64,000 nucleotides of DNA. It comes from Verrucomicrobiota bacterium. GTDB taxonomy: Bacteria > Verrucomicrobiota > Verrucomicrobiia > Opitutales > Opitutaceae. How positions within the stretch are numbered: the first letter of the stretch is position 1; the number at the start of each line of letters is the position of its first letter. The stretch is from the NCBI GenBank assembly GCA_019510185.1, contig JAEKKV010000015.1, forward strand, positions 124,001 through 188,000. The letters run 5' to 3'. Below are positions 17,135 to 25,852 of the stretch, in pieces. The notes under the pieces are model-generated. The model did not search any database and was not told where the DNA came from. It worked only from the letters and a program-made list of their open reading frames with translations. A program made the translations under genes and the position numbers.

Positions 17135-19306
17135 TCAGCGTGCGTTGCCGACGGCGGGTTCGCCGTAGAAGATGCCGCGTCCGCGAGTCCCGATGTAAAC
17201 GCGACCAAAGACCCGGGGGTCTCCGGCGAGAGCGCTGATGGTGTTGAACTGAAGGTTGTCGGGGTTGAGGCGCGTCCACATCTTGCCGCCGTCGAGGCTG
17301 CGGAAAATGCCCCGTTCTTCGCCTCGCCGGCCGGAGACGTAGGTCGCCGGGATGTGAGAGCCGGGCGCGGCGCATCCGAACGCGATGCGGAATCCGGTAA
17401 TGTCGGAGGTGACGAGCTTGAACGTGTGCGCGTGATCGCCGGAGCGATGCACGCCGGTTCGATCCACAATCCACACATGGCCGTCGAGGCCGAAGACCGT
17501 AGCCAGTTGTCCGTCGCCGGGGCCGACCTGGGTGGTTTTCTTAAAGTTTAGGCCGCCGTCAGAGCTGGCGTAAACACTGCCGTCGCGCGGGTCGTAGGCG
17601 TAGAACCAAGACGGGTTCACGCGGTCGGACACGGGGGACAGCTGCTCTGGCAGGCCGGTGGATTTTTGCCATGTCGCACCCAAGTCGCGGGTGAGCCAGG
17701 TGGCTTTGTTTTCGGGGGTCCAGACGATGGTGTCGCCCTTGGCCGAGATGGCGAGGTGGCCGTCGCCGGCGTCTGCGGCCGGCAGAGTCGGGAAGGGCGT
17801 CCACGTGCGGCCATTGTCGCGGGAAACGGCTCCGCCTTTCCCGTAGGCGCGGGCGACGATGTCGGGCGCGAGGCCGGCGACATCGATCGAACTGTCGCGG
17901 CCGGTCTGGGGTTGGAAAAAACCAGCCTCGGGCGAGACGTCGAGGCGCTCGTGGCGGAAGCCGTCGATGTCCCACATGGCGCTGAGCAGCGGGGCGCCGG
18001 CGGTGGGGCTGGCGAGGTCGGTGATGACGGTTTCTTCAATGCCTTGGGCGCGCACGAGCCAATGGGTGGGTTTGCCGTGGTCGAGCGCGGTGAGATCGTC
18101 GGTGCCCCAGATGGTCATGCCCGTGCCGTAGAGGACGCGGTCGGAGTTGAACGGGTCAATCTCGAGGTCGCCGATCCAGTGGCCGAGGTCCACCTTGGGG
18201 TTTCCCCAGCGAAGGAAGGCGACGCCGTTTTCGTCGAAGGTGGCGGTGGGGGAGATGGGTTTCCAGGTGGCGCCGCCGTCGGTGCTGCGGAAAAGTTCGT
18301 CGTGACGGCCCCAGCGGCAGAGCGTGCTGACGACGAGGGTGCCGGGTTTTTGGGCGTCGAGGCCGAGGCCGGCGTAACCGAAGCGGTCGTCGCCGTTGGG
18401 TTTCACCGGGGTGATGTCGGTCCAGGTGCCGGTGGAGGGCTGGTATTTCCAAACCGCGCCGTCTTTGACGTCATTGGGTCCGGCGTCGTCGCCGTAAGTG
18501 AGATAGAGCCAGCCGTCGGGGCCGAATTTAACCTGGTGCGGACGCAGGCCGAGTGGCTGGCCGGTGGCGGGTTTCCACGTGGCACCGGCGTCGTCGCTGC
18601 GCCAGAGCGGGGCAGTCGGGCTGGAGACGGCCGCGAAGATCACGCGCGATGGCGAGGACGTTGCGGGGATTTTCCGGGTGGGAGTAGGGAAGACGATGGC
18701 TATGATGCCGACGTTCTTGGTGTCGTCGGGCGTGGGGAAACTTTCGACGGCGGACCAGGTGACGCCGTGGTCGGCCGAGCGCCAGAGGCCGTTTTTGCGC
18801 GAGCCCACGTAGAGAATGTTGGGCGAGGCGGGATCGACGGCGAGGCGTTCACCGTTGGAACGTCCGAGTTCGTTGCCGCCGAATTTGAAGGGCATGGGCG
18901 TGATTTGCCACGTCGCGCCTCGGTCGGAGCTGCGCAAGATTGAACCGTTGCCCGACCAGTCGTTGGTGTAGGAGCCGGCGGCCATATAAACGCGCTTCGG
19001 GTCGGTGGGATCCACGGCGATGCTTTCGATGCCGGTGAGCGTCCACTCGTCGCCGTGAACCCAGTCGGTCAGGGGAATCCAGCGGCGGGTGGCCGGATCG
19101 AGCCGATAGGCTCCGCCCACATCAGTGCGCACATAGATCAGATCTTTTTCGGCGGGGTGGGGGACGATCCCCGCAATAAAGCCACCACCGGTGATGGTGA
19201 CATTTTTCCAATTGTAGGGCGTCACGGGAACGCCGGCGAACGCGGGGGCCGGGGTGAGGAGGCTGGCGAGAGCGAGCGATACAAGGGCAACGAGGCGGGG
19301 GCGCAT
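17135..19306 (-). CDS. GH74 endo-xyloglucanase, secreted
   Basis: A 723-residue protein with a signal peptide (LALASLLTPAPAFA). It is built of repeated BNR-like blades (RSSDRGATWQ, RSADHGVTWS, RSDDAGATWK, RSTDGGATWK) that form the two seven-bladed propellers of GH74. The N-terminal catalytic Asp is in VRTDVGGAYR (D62). The partner Asp should be D446 or D448 in WDIDGFRH. GH74 enzymes hydrolyse the beta-1,4-glucan backbone of xyloglucan, so this is the strongest pointer to the locus substrate. It is first gene of the minus-strand operon, divergent from the transporter genes across a LacI-type palindrome. Confidence 0.94.
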   Translation of the reverse strand: MRPRLVALVSLALASLLTPAPAFAGVPVTPYNWKNVTITGGGFIAGIVPHPAEKDLIYVRTDVGGAYRLDPATRRWIPLTDWVHGDEWTLTGIESIAVDPTDPKRVYMAAGSYTNDWSGNGSILRSSDRGATWQITPMPFKFGGNELGRSNGERLAVDPASPNILYVGSRKNGLWRSADHGVTWSAVESFPTPDDTKNVGIIAIVFPTPTRKIPATSSPSRVIFAAVSSPTAPLWRSDDAGATWKPATGQPLGLRPHQVKFGPDGWLYLTYGDDAGPNDVKDGAVWKYQPSTGTWTDITPVKPNGDDRFGYAGLGLDAQKPGTLVVSTLCRWGRHDELFRSTDGGATWKPISPTATFDENGVAFLRWGNPKVDLGHWIGDLEIDPFNSDRVLYGTGMTIWGTDDLTALDHGKPTHWLVRAQGIEETVITDLASPTAGAPLLSAMWDIDGFRHERLDVSPEAGFFQPQTGRDSSIDVAGLAPDIVARAYGKGGAVSRDNGRTWTPFPTLPAADAGDGHLAISAKGDTIVWTPENKATWLTRDLGATWQKSTGLPEQLSPVSDRVNPSWFYAYDPRDGSVYASSDGGLNFKKTTQVGPGDGQLATVFGLDGHVWIVDRTGVHRSGDHAHTFKLVTSDITGFRIAFGCAAPGSHIPATYVSGRRGEERGIFRSLDGGKMWTRLNPDNLQFNTISALAGDPRVFGRVYIGTRGRGIFYGEPAVGNAR

Positions 19307-19424
19307 GGTCGTGGAAAAGGGTGACTTAGGTGACAGGCGAAGGCGACTCGTCCAAAGAAAGGGTGCGAAACCGAATCGTTTTGAGGGAGAAGTTTTTGAG
19401 CTTGCGAACAGCGGGAGGTAATCC

Positions 19425-19440
19425 GATTTAATGTTAAATC
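19425..19440. promoter_or_regulatory. LacI-type palindromic operator in the divergent promoter
   Basis: GATTTAATGTTAAATC matches its own reverse complement at 14 of 16 positions, failing only at the central pair. It lies between the GH74 operon (start 19306, minus) and the transporter operon (start 19514, plus). Its first 13 bases match 12 of 13 bases of the palindrome before the LacI gene at 28150, which points to a shared regulator. Confidence 0.7.
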
Positions 19441-19513
19441 AAATTTCGGTCCGCGCTGTCAAGTCGCGCTCCGGTGAAAACCCCGGCCCCCTCGTTTTCC
19501 TGTCATTTTCGCG

Positions 19514-22066
19514 ATGCGTCTCAACCCGCGTTCCCTGCCGCCCCTGCTCGTCGTCGCCCTCTTGTCGGCGGCGGGTTTGAGCCTGCTGTGGCTGTTGTCA
19601 CCGACGCGCTCGGCGACTGCGAGTCCGGCCGGGGTGGTGGAGATCACCTACATGGGACCGGGCGGTCCGATCTCGGGCGCGTTGGACGACGCGGTGCGTG
19701 CTTTCGAGGAGGAGAGCCGCCATGCGCATGCGTCCGATCCTTCGCGTCCGATTTATCGCGTCATCAGCGGGCAAAACGCCTCGCGCGGCATGACCGGCGA
19801 CCCGACGCGCTTTCTGCTCAGTGTCGCCGGAGGCATGCCGCCGGACGTCATCTATTTCGACCGTTTTGCCGTGGCCGAATGGAGTGCCCGAGGAGCCTTT
19901 ATCGATGTGAATCCGTTTATCGCTCGGGATTTGGTGGCGGGGCATGCAGACGCGATTCGTCGTGAAGATTATTATCCGGCAACGTGGAACGAGGTCGTTT
20001 TCACCCACCCGGCCACCGGGAAAGGCGGCCTCTACGGCATCCCGGACGGCTTTGAATCGCGCGCGTTGATCTACAACAAGGATTGGCTGCGCCGCGCCGG
20101 TTATGTCGATGAGAAGGGCGAGGCCCGTCCGCCTAAGACCTGGGAAGAATTGGCCGATATGTCGGCGGCGTTGACCGAGCACGACGAGAACGGTCGTATC
20201 ACCCGGCTCGGTTTCGCGCCGCTGTCGGGCGCTGGAATTTTTTATCAATATGGCTGGCAAAACGGCGGCGAGATCCTGTCCGTCGATGGCCGCACGGTGA
20301 CCCTCGATGAACCGCGTTTTGTCGAGGCATTGGATTGGATGGCCAAGTTCTACGAGCGGCTCGGCGGCATCAAAAACGTGCTCGCCTTCGATTCGGTCAT
20401 GCAGCGCGGAGATCTCGATCCGTTTGTGACCAACCGGATGGCGATGAAGTTCGAAGGTTTCTGGGCGTTGCGGTTTGGACTTTCTCAATACGGCGATCGG
20501 GTGAACTACGGCGTCGCCCCGCCGCCCATGCCGGCCCGGGAACTCGCGGCCGGTCGTTCGCCGGAGAGCTGGGTCGGCGGGTGGTGCTACGCCATCCCCG
20601 CGACCGCGCATCACCCGAAGGCGGCGTGGGAACTCATCCGTTTTCTCGCCTCGCCCCGCGCCCGTCGGATCATGGCTGAGAGCCAGCGCCTGGCCGCCGA
20701 GAGCCAGGGTCGGCTCTTCATCCCGTCGCAGTCGGCCCACCGTCCGGTCAACGAGGAGAACATGACGCGTTACGTGGATGCGAATCCCGCCATCCCGGAG
20801 AATCTCCGCGTCGGGGTGCATGCCTTTAACGACATTGTCGTCAATTCCCGCTTCCGTCCCGCCTCGCCGGTCGGTCAGGTCATGTTCAACGAAGCCACGA
20901 CCGCCGGCGAGGCGGCGTGTTACGGCGTCCTCTCGGCGCAGGCGGCGCTGGATCGCGCCACGGCCAACTCCCAACGCGCACTGGACCGCGCCCTCGCCCC
21001 GGCCCGCGGCGCTCCCGTTAACTGGTCGCACCTCGTCTGGGTCTATGGGCTGTTGGTGATCGTCGGCGCCACGGTGCTCTACAAGTGGGATACTTCCGCA
21101 GGCATCCGTTCCACCATGGGGCGCGCCCTCGCCACCGTCCGGCTCGGCCGGTCCGACGACAAGGGCGGCGTGCTCGAAGGCGCGGGCGGCGGCATGTTTC
21201 GCCGTCAATGGCTCGGCGGGTTTCTCTGCGCCTCGCCCTGGATCATCGGCTTCTTGATCTTCACCGGCGGCCCGATCCTGTTCTCGATCGTGGTGAGCTT
21301 CGCCGACTACGACATCCTGCGGCCCGCCACCTGGACCGGTCTGGCGAACTACTCGCGCATGTTCACCGGCGACGACCTGTTCCTCGTCGCGGTGCAAAAC
21401 ACCCTCTACATGATGATCGGCATCCCGCTGGGACTCGCCGCCAGCCTGGGCATCGCCCTGTTGCTGAATGTCGAGATCCGCGGAGTCGCGCTGTGGCGGA
21501 CCTGTTTTTACCTGCCGTCGATCGTCCCGGCGGTCGCCTCCAGCATCCTCTGGATCTGGATCTTCAATCCCCAGGCGGGACTGCTGAACGATGTGCTCGC
21601 GGCGTTTGGCATCCACGGCCCCAATTGGCTGCAGGATGCAGACACATCCAAATCCGCCCTCATCCTCATGGGCCTGTGGGGCGCGGGCGGAGGCATGATT
21701 ATCTGGATCGCGGGACTCAAGGGCATCCCGGAAAGTTATTATGAGGCGGCCCGTATCGATGGAGCCACGACTTGGAATCAGTTTGTTAACATCACGCTGC
21801 CCATGCTGTCGCCCTACATCTTTTTCAATACGATCATGGGCGTGATCGGCACGCTGCAGGTGTTTTCCCAGGCCTTCATCATGACCCAGGGCGGCCCGGT
21901 AAACTCCACGCTTTTCTACGCCTACCATCTGTTCAACCACGCTTTCCGCTACCTCAACATGGGCTACGCCTCGGCTTTGGCCTGGGTGCTCGTGCTGGTG
22001 GTCCTGGTCCTCACCGTCATCCAGATGAAGCTCTCCAAACGGTGGGTTCACTACGAAGGAGACTGA
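19514..22066 (+). CDS. Sugar ABC importer: substrate-binding protein fused to permease
   Basis: An 850-residue fusion of two parts that are usually separate. Residues 10-32 form an N-terminal hydrophobic segment. Residues about 42-495 form a family 1-type sugar-binding protein (YNKDWLRRAGYVDEKG, PKTWEEL, GGWCYAIPATAHHPKAAW). A membrane helix near 507-527 leads to a MalF-like permease (about 555-850) with six helices and the ATPase-contacting EAA loop AARIDGATTWNQFVNITLP near residue 745. The binding domain is thus tethered to its own channel on the periplasmic side. It is followed after four bases by the second permease. Partner ATPase is probably the UgpC-type protein at 14533-15675. Confidence 0.9.
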   Translation: MRLNPRSLPPLLVVALLSAAGLSLLWLLSPTRSATASPAGVVEITYMGPGGPISGALDDAVRAFEEESRHAHASDPSRPIYRVISGQNASRGMTGDPTRFLLSVAGGMPPDVIYFDRFAVAEWSARGAFIDVNPFIARDLVAGHADAIRREDYYPATWNEVVFTHPATGKGGLYGIPDGFESRALIYNKDWLRRAGYVDEKGEARPPKTWEELADMSAALTEHDENGRITRLGFAPLSGAGIFYQYGWQNGGEILSVDGRTVTLDEPRFVEALDWMAKFYERLGGIKNVLAFDSVMQRGDLDPFVTNRMAMKFEGFWALRFGLSQYGDRVNYGVAPPPMPARELAAGRSPESWVGGWCYAIPATAHHPKAAWELIRFLASPRARRIMAESQRLAAESQGRLFIPSQSAHRPVNEENMTRYVDANPAIPENLRVGVHAFNDIVVNSRFRPASPVGQVMFNEATTAGEAACYGVLSAQAALDRATANSQRALDRALAPARGAPVNWSHLVWVYGLLVIVGATVLYKWDTSAGIRSTMGRALATVRLGRSDDKGGVLEGAGGGMFRRQWLGGFLCASPWIIGFLIFTGGPILFSIVVSFADYDILRPATWTGLANYSRMFTGDDLFLVAVQNTLYMMIGIPLGLAASLGIALLLNVEIRGVALWRTCFYLPSIVPAVASSILWIWIFNPQAGLLNDVLAAFGIHGPNWLQDADTSKSALILMGLWGAGGGMIIWIAGLKGIPESYYEAARIDGATTWNQFVNITLPMLSPYIFFNTIMGVIGTLQVFSQAFIMTQGGPVNSTLFYAYHLFNHAFRYLNMGYASALAWVLVLVVLVLTVIQMKLSKRWVHYEGD

Positions 22067-22070
22067 TCCC

Positions 22071-23759
22071 ATGCCGGCTTCTCCTCAAATTGCGGCCCGA
22101 TTCCGGGCCTTCTGGCTCTACTCCCTGTTGATCATCGGCTCGGCCGTCTTCATGTGGCCGTTTCTCTGGATGGGCACCGCTTCGGTGAAGGTGGAGCGTG
22201 AACTCTTCTCCGAGGACGCGGGCCTGATTCCACAAAGTCCGGCAATCCCGTCGGTCTCGCCGTTCCTCGAACGCCGCACGCATGCCGGCTTCAAGCATCC
22301 GCAGCTGGCCGAACAACAGCCACGCCTCGAAGCCACCTTGCGGGACCGTGGCCTTGTCTGGCCCGAGGGAATTGACGCAGACGCCGCCCGAGCCGAACTG
22401 GCACGGGGCCTTTTCCACCGCCTCGCACGCCTGGCGCCGGAGTCCTGGTGGGCGCTCCCGCCCGATGATCTCGCCGCCAAACTCAACGGCCTGCTCACGC
22501 CGGCGATGATCGAGACCGAGCGCGCGGGAATCTTGCGCGGCGTGGTCTTGGGCAAATTGATTCTGCTCAGCTACGACCTGCAGGAGAATGTCGCCATCGC
22601 GCCCGACGCCGTCGCCAGCGCCTGGACGCTCGGCGGTGATGCGAATGCGCATTTCGGGACCGATCCGGCCGCCAAAACCCAGGGGAGCCTGCTCGCCTAT
22701 GATTTTTCCAAGGGCGATCACGCGACCCTCACGACGACCATGCAGGCGGGTTTCCCATTGGACCGCCTGCACCGCATCCAGCTTTTCGTGCGACCCGACG
22801 ACAGCTGGCACGCGCTCGAGTGCACCGTTGAAATGAACGGTCACCGCTACCGTGCCGAACGCGCCTCCACGCTCTACGACACCGGCTGGCTGTCGCTTTC
22901 CTGGCAGTTGCCCGGTCCCGACGACCTCACCAATCAGCAAAAAACCTGGACGCTTCTGCGTGAAGTCGATCCCTCCGCAACGGAATCCCTCGGAGCCGCG
23001 CCGGAGTCCGCGCCCGGACGGATCAAGCTTACCCTCGAACTCCGTCGTCGTGGCTTCATCGGCGCGTGGTGGGCCAAGATCACCCGCAACTATCACACGG
23101 TTCTCGAATACATTCCCTTTGGGCGCTACGTCGCGACCAGCCTCTTCCTCGTCATCCTCCAAGTCGTGGGCACGATCTTCAGCTGCTCGCTCGTGGCCTA
23201 CAGCTTCTCCCGCCTCCGCTGGCCCGGACGTGGTGCGTGTTTTATGATCATGCTCGGCACTATGATGCTGCCGGGGCAGGTCACGATGATTCCCTATTTC
23301 CTGATCATCCGGGATCTGGGTTGGTATAACACCCTGTACCCGCTTTGGGTACCGAGCCTGTTCGCCAACGCGTTTTTCGTTTTCCTCCTGTGTCAGTTCA
23401 TGCGCGGCATCCCGCGCGACCTGGAAGACGCGGCGCGCATCGACGGCTGCGGCGTGCTCCGCATCTATTGGCACGTCATGATGCCGCTGCTACGCCCGAG
23501 CCTCGCGGCCATCGGCATCTTTACGTTCATGGGGGTCTGGAATGACTTCATGGGACCGTTGATTTATCTCCAGGACCAGCGGCTCTACCCGCTCTCGCTC
23601 GGTCTTTACGCGCTCAACGTGCAGAATGTGCAGGGGAGTAATAGCATGGGGATGATGATGGCAGGTTCTCTCCTGATGACCCTTCCGGTGGTCGCCATCT
23701 TCTTCTTTGCGCAACGCTACTTCATCAAAGGCATCACCATGACTGGCATGAAGGGCTGA
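22071..23759 (+). CDS. Sugar ABC permease (MalG type) with large periplasmic insert
   Basis: A 562-residue protein, about twice the usual 280. The first helix (about 12-36, ending MWPFLWMGTASVK) and the last 220 residues (from YVATSLFLVILQVVGT on) are normal MalG-type permease, with the EAA loop DAARIDGCGVLRIYWHVMMP near residue 452. Between them, residues about 40-335 form an inserted soluble domain at the place of the first periplasmic loop. The first half of the insert is helical; the second half looks like a beta-sandwich (RIQLFVRPDDSWHALE). Its fold is unknown to me. The insert and the SBP fusion next door together suggest a modified substrate-delivery mechanism. Confidence 0.9.
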   Translation: MPASPQIAARFRAFWLYSLLIIGSAVFMWPFLWMGTASVKVERELFSEDAGLIPQSPAIPSVSPFLERRTHAGFKHPQLAEQQPRLEATLRDRGLVWPEGIDADAARAELARGLFHRLARLAPESWWALPPDDLAAKLNGLLTPAMIETERAGILRGVVLGKLILLSYDLQENVAIAPDAVASAWTLGGDANAHFGTDPAAKTQGSLLAYDFSKGDHATLTTTMQAGFPLDRLHRIQLFVRPDDSWHALECTVEMNGHRYRAERASTLYDTGWLSLSWQLPGPDDLTNQQKTWTLLREVDPSATESLGAAPESAPGRIKLTLELRRRGFIGAWWAKITRNYHTVLEYIPFGRYVATSLFLVILQVVGTIFSCSLVAYSFSRLRWPGRGACFMIMLGTMMLPGQVTMIPYFLIIRDLGWYNTLYPLWVPSLFANAFFVFLLCQFMRGIPRDLEDAARIDGCGVLRIYWHVMMPLLRPSLAAIGIFTFMGVWNDFMGPLIYLQDQRLYPLSLGLYALNVQNVQGSNSMGMMMAGSLLMTLPVVAIFFFAQRYFIKGITMTGMKG

Positions 23760-23770
23760 CCCATTTCCCG

Positions 23771-25852
23771 ATGACATCCCCGTCCACAGGAAAAAACGTC
23801 CGTTTCTGCTGCGACCGTGTATATCACGGTGGCGACTATAATCCGGATCAATGGCCCGAGTCCGTCTGGCAGGAAGACGTCGCCCTGATGCGTCAGGCCA
23901 GCGTCAACATCGCCACGCTGCCCGTATTCGGCTGGCAGGCGCTCAACCCCGCCGAGGGCGTCTTCGCCTTCGAGTGGCTGGACCGCGTGATCGAGAAACT
24001 CGACTCCGCCGGCATCGATCTCTGCCTCGCGACCGCCACCGCGTCGCAGCCGGCCTGGCTCGACCAAAAATATCCCGACGCGCTCGCGTGGGACGAACAC
24101 GGCCGCGAGCGCCCGCATGGCAACCGCCACACCTTCTGCCCCAACTCGCCGAATCTCCGCCGCCTCGGCGCCGATCTCGTGCGCGCGCTGGCCGTGCGTT
24201 ATGGCAAACACCCGCGTTTAAAACTCTGGCACATCAACAACGAATACGGCGGCAGCTGGCCGAGCTACTGTTATTGCCCGCGCTGCGCCGAGGCGTTTCG
24301 CGGTTGGCTGCAAGAGCGTCATGGTTCGCTCGACGCGCTCAACGCCCACTGGAACACCGCATTTTGGGGGCACACGTATCAAGACTGGTCGCAAGTCGAG
24401 CCGCCCTACGCCACGGGCGAAGGTGCGGTTAATTGCCTGCGCATCGACTGGCGGCGTTTCCATACCGACAGCATTCTTGCCTGCTTCCGCAACGAAGCCG
24501 CGGTGTTGCGCGAGATCACGCCGGAGGTGCCCCTTACGACCAATTTGATGGGGCCGTTTTTCTCGCTCAACTACCGCGCGTGGGCGGAGGACCTCGATGT
24601 GGTCGCTTGGGACAGTTATCCGATGTGGGACGACCCCGCCGCGACCACTGCGTTCAAGCACGCGCTCATGCGCGGCCTGCGCGGAGGCGAGCCCTTCCTC
24701 CTGCTCGAACAAAGCCCGTCGCATCAAAACTGGGCGCCCTCGTGCCGTCTCAAACGTCCGGGCGAACTGCGTCAGCTTTCCTATCAGGCCATGGCGCAGG
24801 GCTCCGACTCGGTGATGTATTTCCAGTGGCGCCAGTCACGCGGCTGCATCGAAAAATATCACGGTGCCATCCTTGAACACCATGGGCGTTCCGACGCGCG
24901 GGTGTTTCGCGAGGTGTCGGCACTGGGTGGCGAACTCGCCGCATTGGGCAACGCCACGCTAGGCGGACGCGTGCCGGCCCGTGTCGCCGTGGTGTTTGAC
25001 TGGGAATCCTGGTGGGCGCTCGCGGCGTCGAGCGGTCCGCGCCGCGACCTCGATTATCTCACGGAGGTTTTGCCCTATTATTCCGCGCTGCATGCCGCCG
25101 GCATCCAGACCGAGGTCGTGGGCCTCGACGACGACCTCGACCGCTTTGACGTCATTGTCACCCCGTGGACCACGATGATGACGGCCGCGCAAGCCAAGCG
25201 CATCACGGCGCGCGTGCGCAGCGGCGCGACCCTCGTCGCGACCCACTTTACCGCCCGCGTCGATGCCCATGATCTCATGCACGAAGGCGGCGCGCCCGGG
25301 CCGCTGCGCAAGGTGCTCGGCCTCACGGTCGAGGAGTTCGACTCGCTGCCTGCGGGCGAGACCAACGGCGTGCGTTACGAAGCCGCGGTGGGGCCGTTGG
25401 TCACCGCCGACACCGAGGCTTCGGTGTCGTTTCTATGCGAGCGACTGTGGCTCCACACCGCCGTACCAATGGCGCGTTATACGAGCGATTTCTACGCTGG
25501 CGAACCGGCCATCACGCTTAACCATTTCGGTCTGGGTCGCGCCTACTATCTCGCCGCCAAGCTGGAGCCGGTCGCGCTGGGCATCTTACTCCGCAGCGTC
25601 TGTGCTGAACACGGGGTGACCTCTCCGCTTGCGAAGGGCGTCTCGCCGCCCGACGGGGTCGAGGTCACGGTGCGCGCGGCGACCGGCCGCGAGCTCGTGG
25701 TGTATGTCATCAACCATGCTTCCGCAGATCGCACCGTTGTCCTGCCGTTGGGCGCGCATCGCGATCTGCTCACCGGCGACCTTCATCGCGGCCAGGCGAC
25801 CCTGGCACCCCGCGGTATCCTTCTCCTTCAACCTATACTCAAATCCACATGA
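23771..25852 (+). CDS. GH42 beta-galactosidase, cytoplasmic
   Basis: A 693-residue GH42 enzyme. The N-terminus YHGGDYNPDQWP is the family hallmark. The acid/base is E158 (HINNEYGG) and the nucleophile E313 (LLLEQSP). The structural zinc site of the family is intact: C123, C167, C169 and C172. Trimerisation and C-terminal beta domains follow (to about 690). No signal peptide, so it would release galactose from imported xyloglucan oligosaccharides. It overlaps the next gene by ATGA (25849-25852). Confidence 0.95.
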   Translation: MTSPSTGKNVRFCCDRVYHGGDYNPDQWPESVWQEDVALMRQASVNIATLPVFGWQALNPAEGVFAFEWLDRVIEKLDSAGIDLCLATATASQPAWLDQKYPDALAWDEHGRERPHGNRHTFCPNSPNLRRLGADLVRALAVRYGKHPRLKLWHINNEYGGSWPSYCYCPRCAEAFRGWLQERHGSLDALNAHWNTAFWGHTYQDWSQVEPPYATGEGAVNCLRIDWRRFHTDSILACFRNEAAVLREITPEVPLTTNLMGPFFSLNYRAWAEDLDVVAWDSYPMWDDPAATTAFKHALMRGLRGGEPFLLLEQSPSHQNWAPSCRLKRPGELRQLSYQAMAQGSDSVMYFQWRQSRGCIEKYHGAILEHHGRSDARVFREVSALGGELAALGNATLGGRVPARVAVVFDWESWWALAASSGPRRDLDYLTEVLPYYSALHAAGIQTEVVGLDDDLDRFDVIVTPWTTMMTAAQAKRITARVRSGATLVATHFTARVDAHDLMHEGGAPGPLRKVLGLTVEEFDSLPAGETNGVRYEAAVGPLVTADTEASVSFLCERLWLHTAVPMARYTSDFYAGEPAITLNHFGLGRAYYLAAKLEPVALGILLRSVCAEHGVTSPLAKGVSPPDGVEVTVRAATGRELVVYVINHASADRTVVLPLGAHRDLLTGDLHRGQATLAPRGILLLQPILKST

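Noticed and set aside
19598..22072. 824-codon minus-strand frame over the SBP-permease fusion
   Set aside because: No membrane helices or motifs; shadow of the plus-strand gene.
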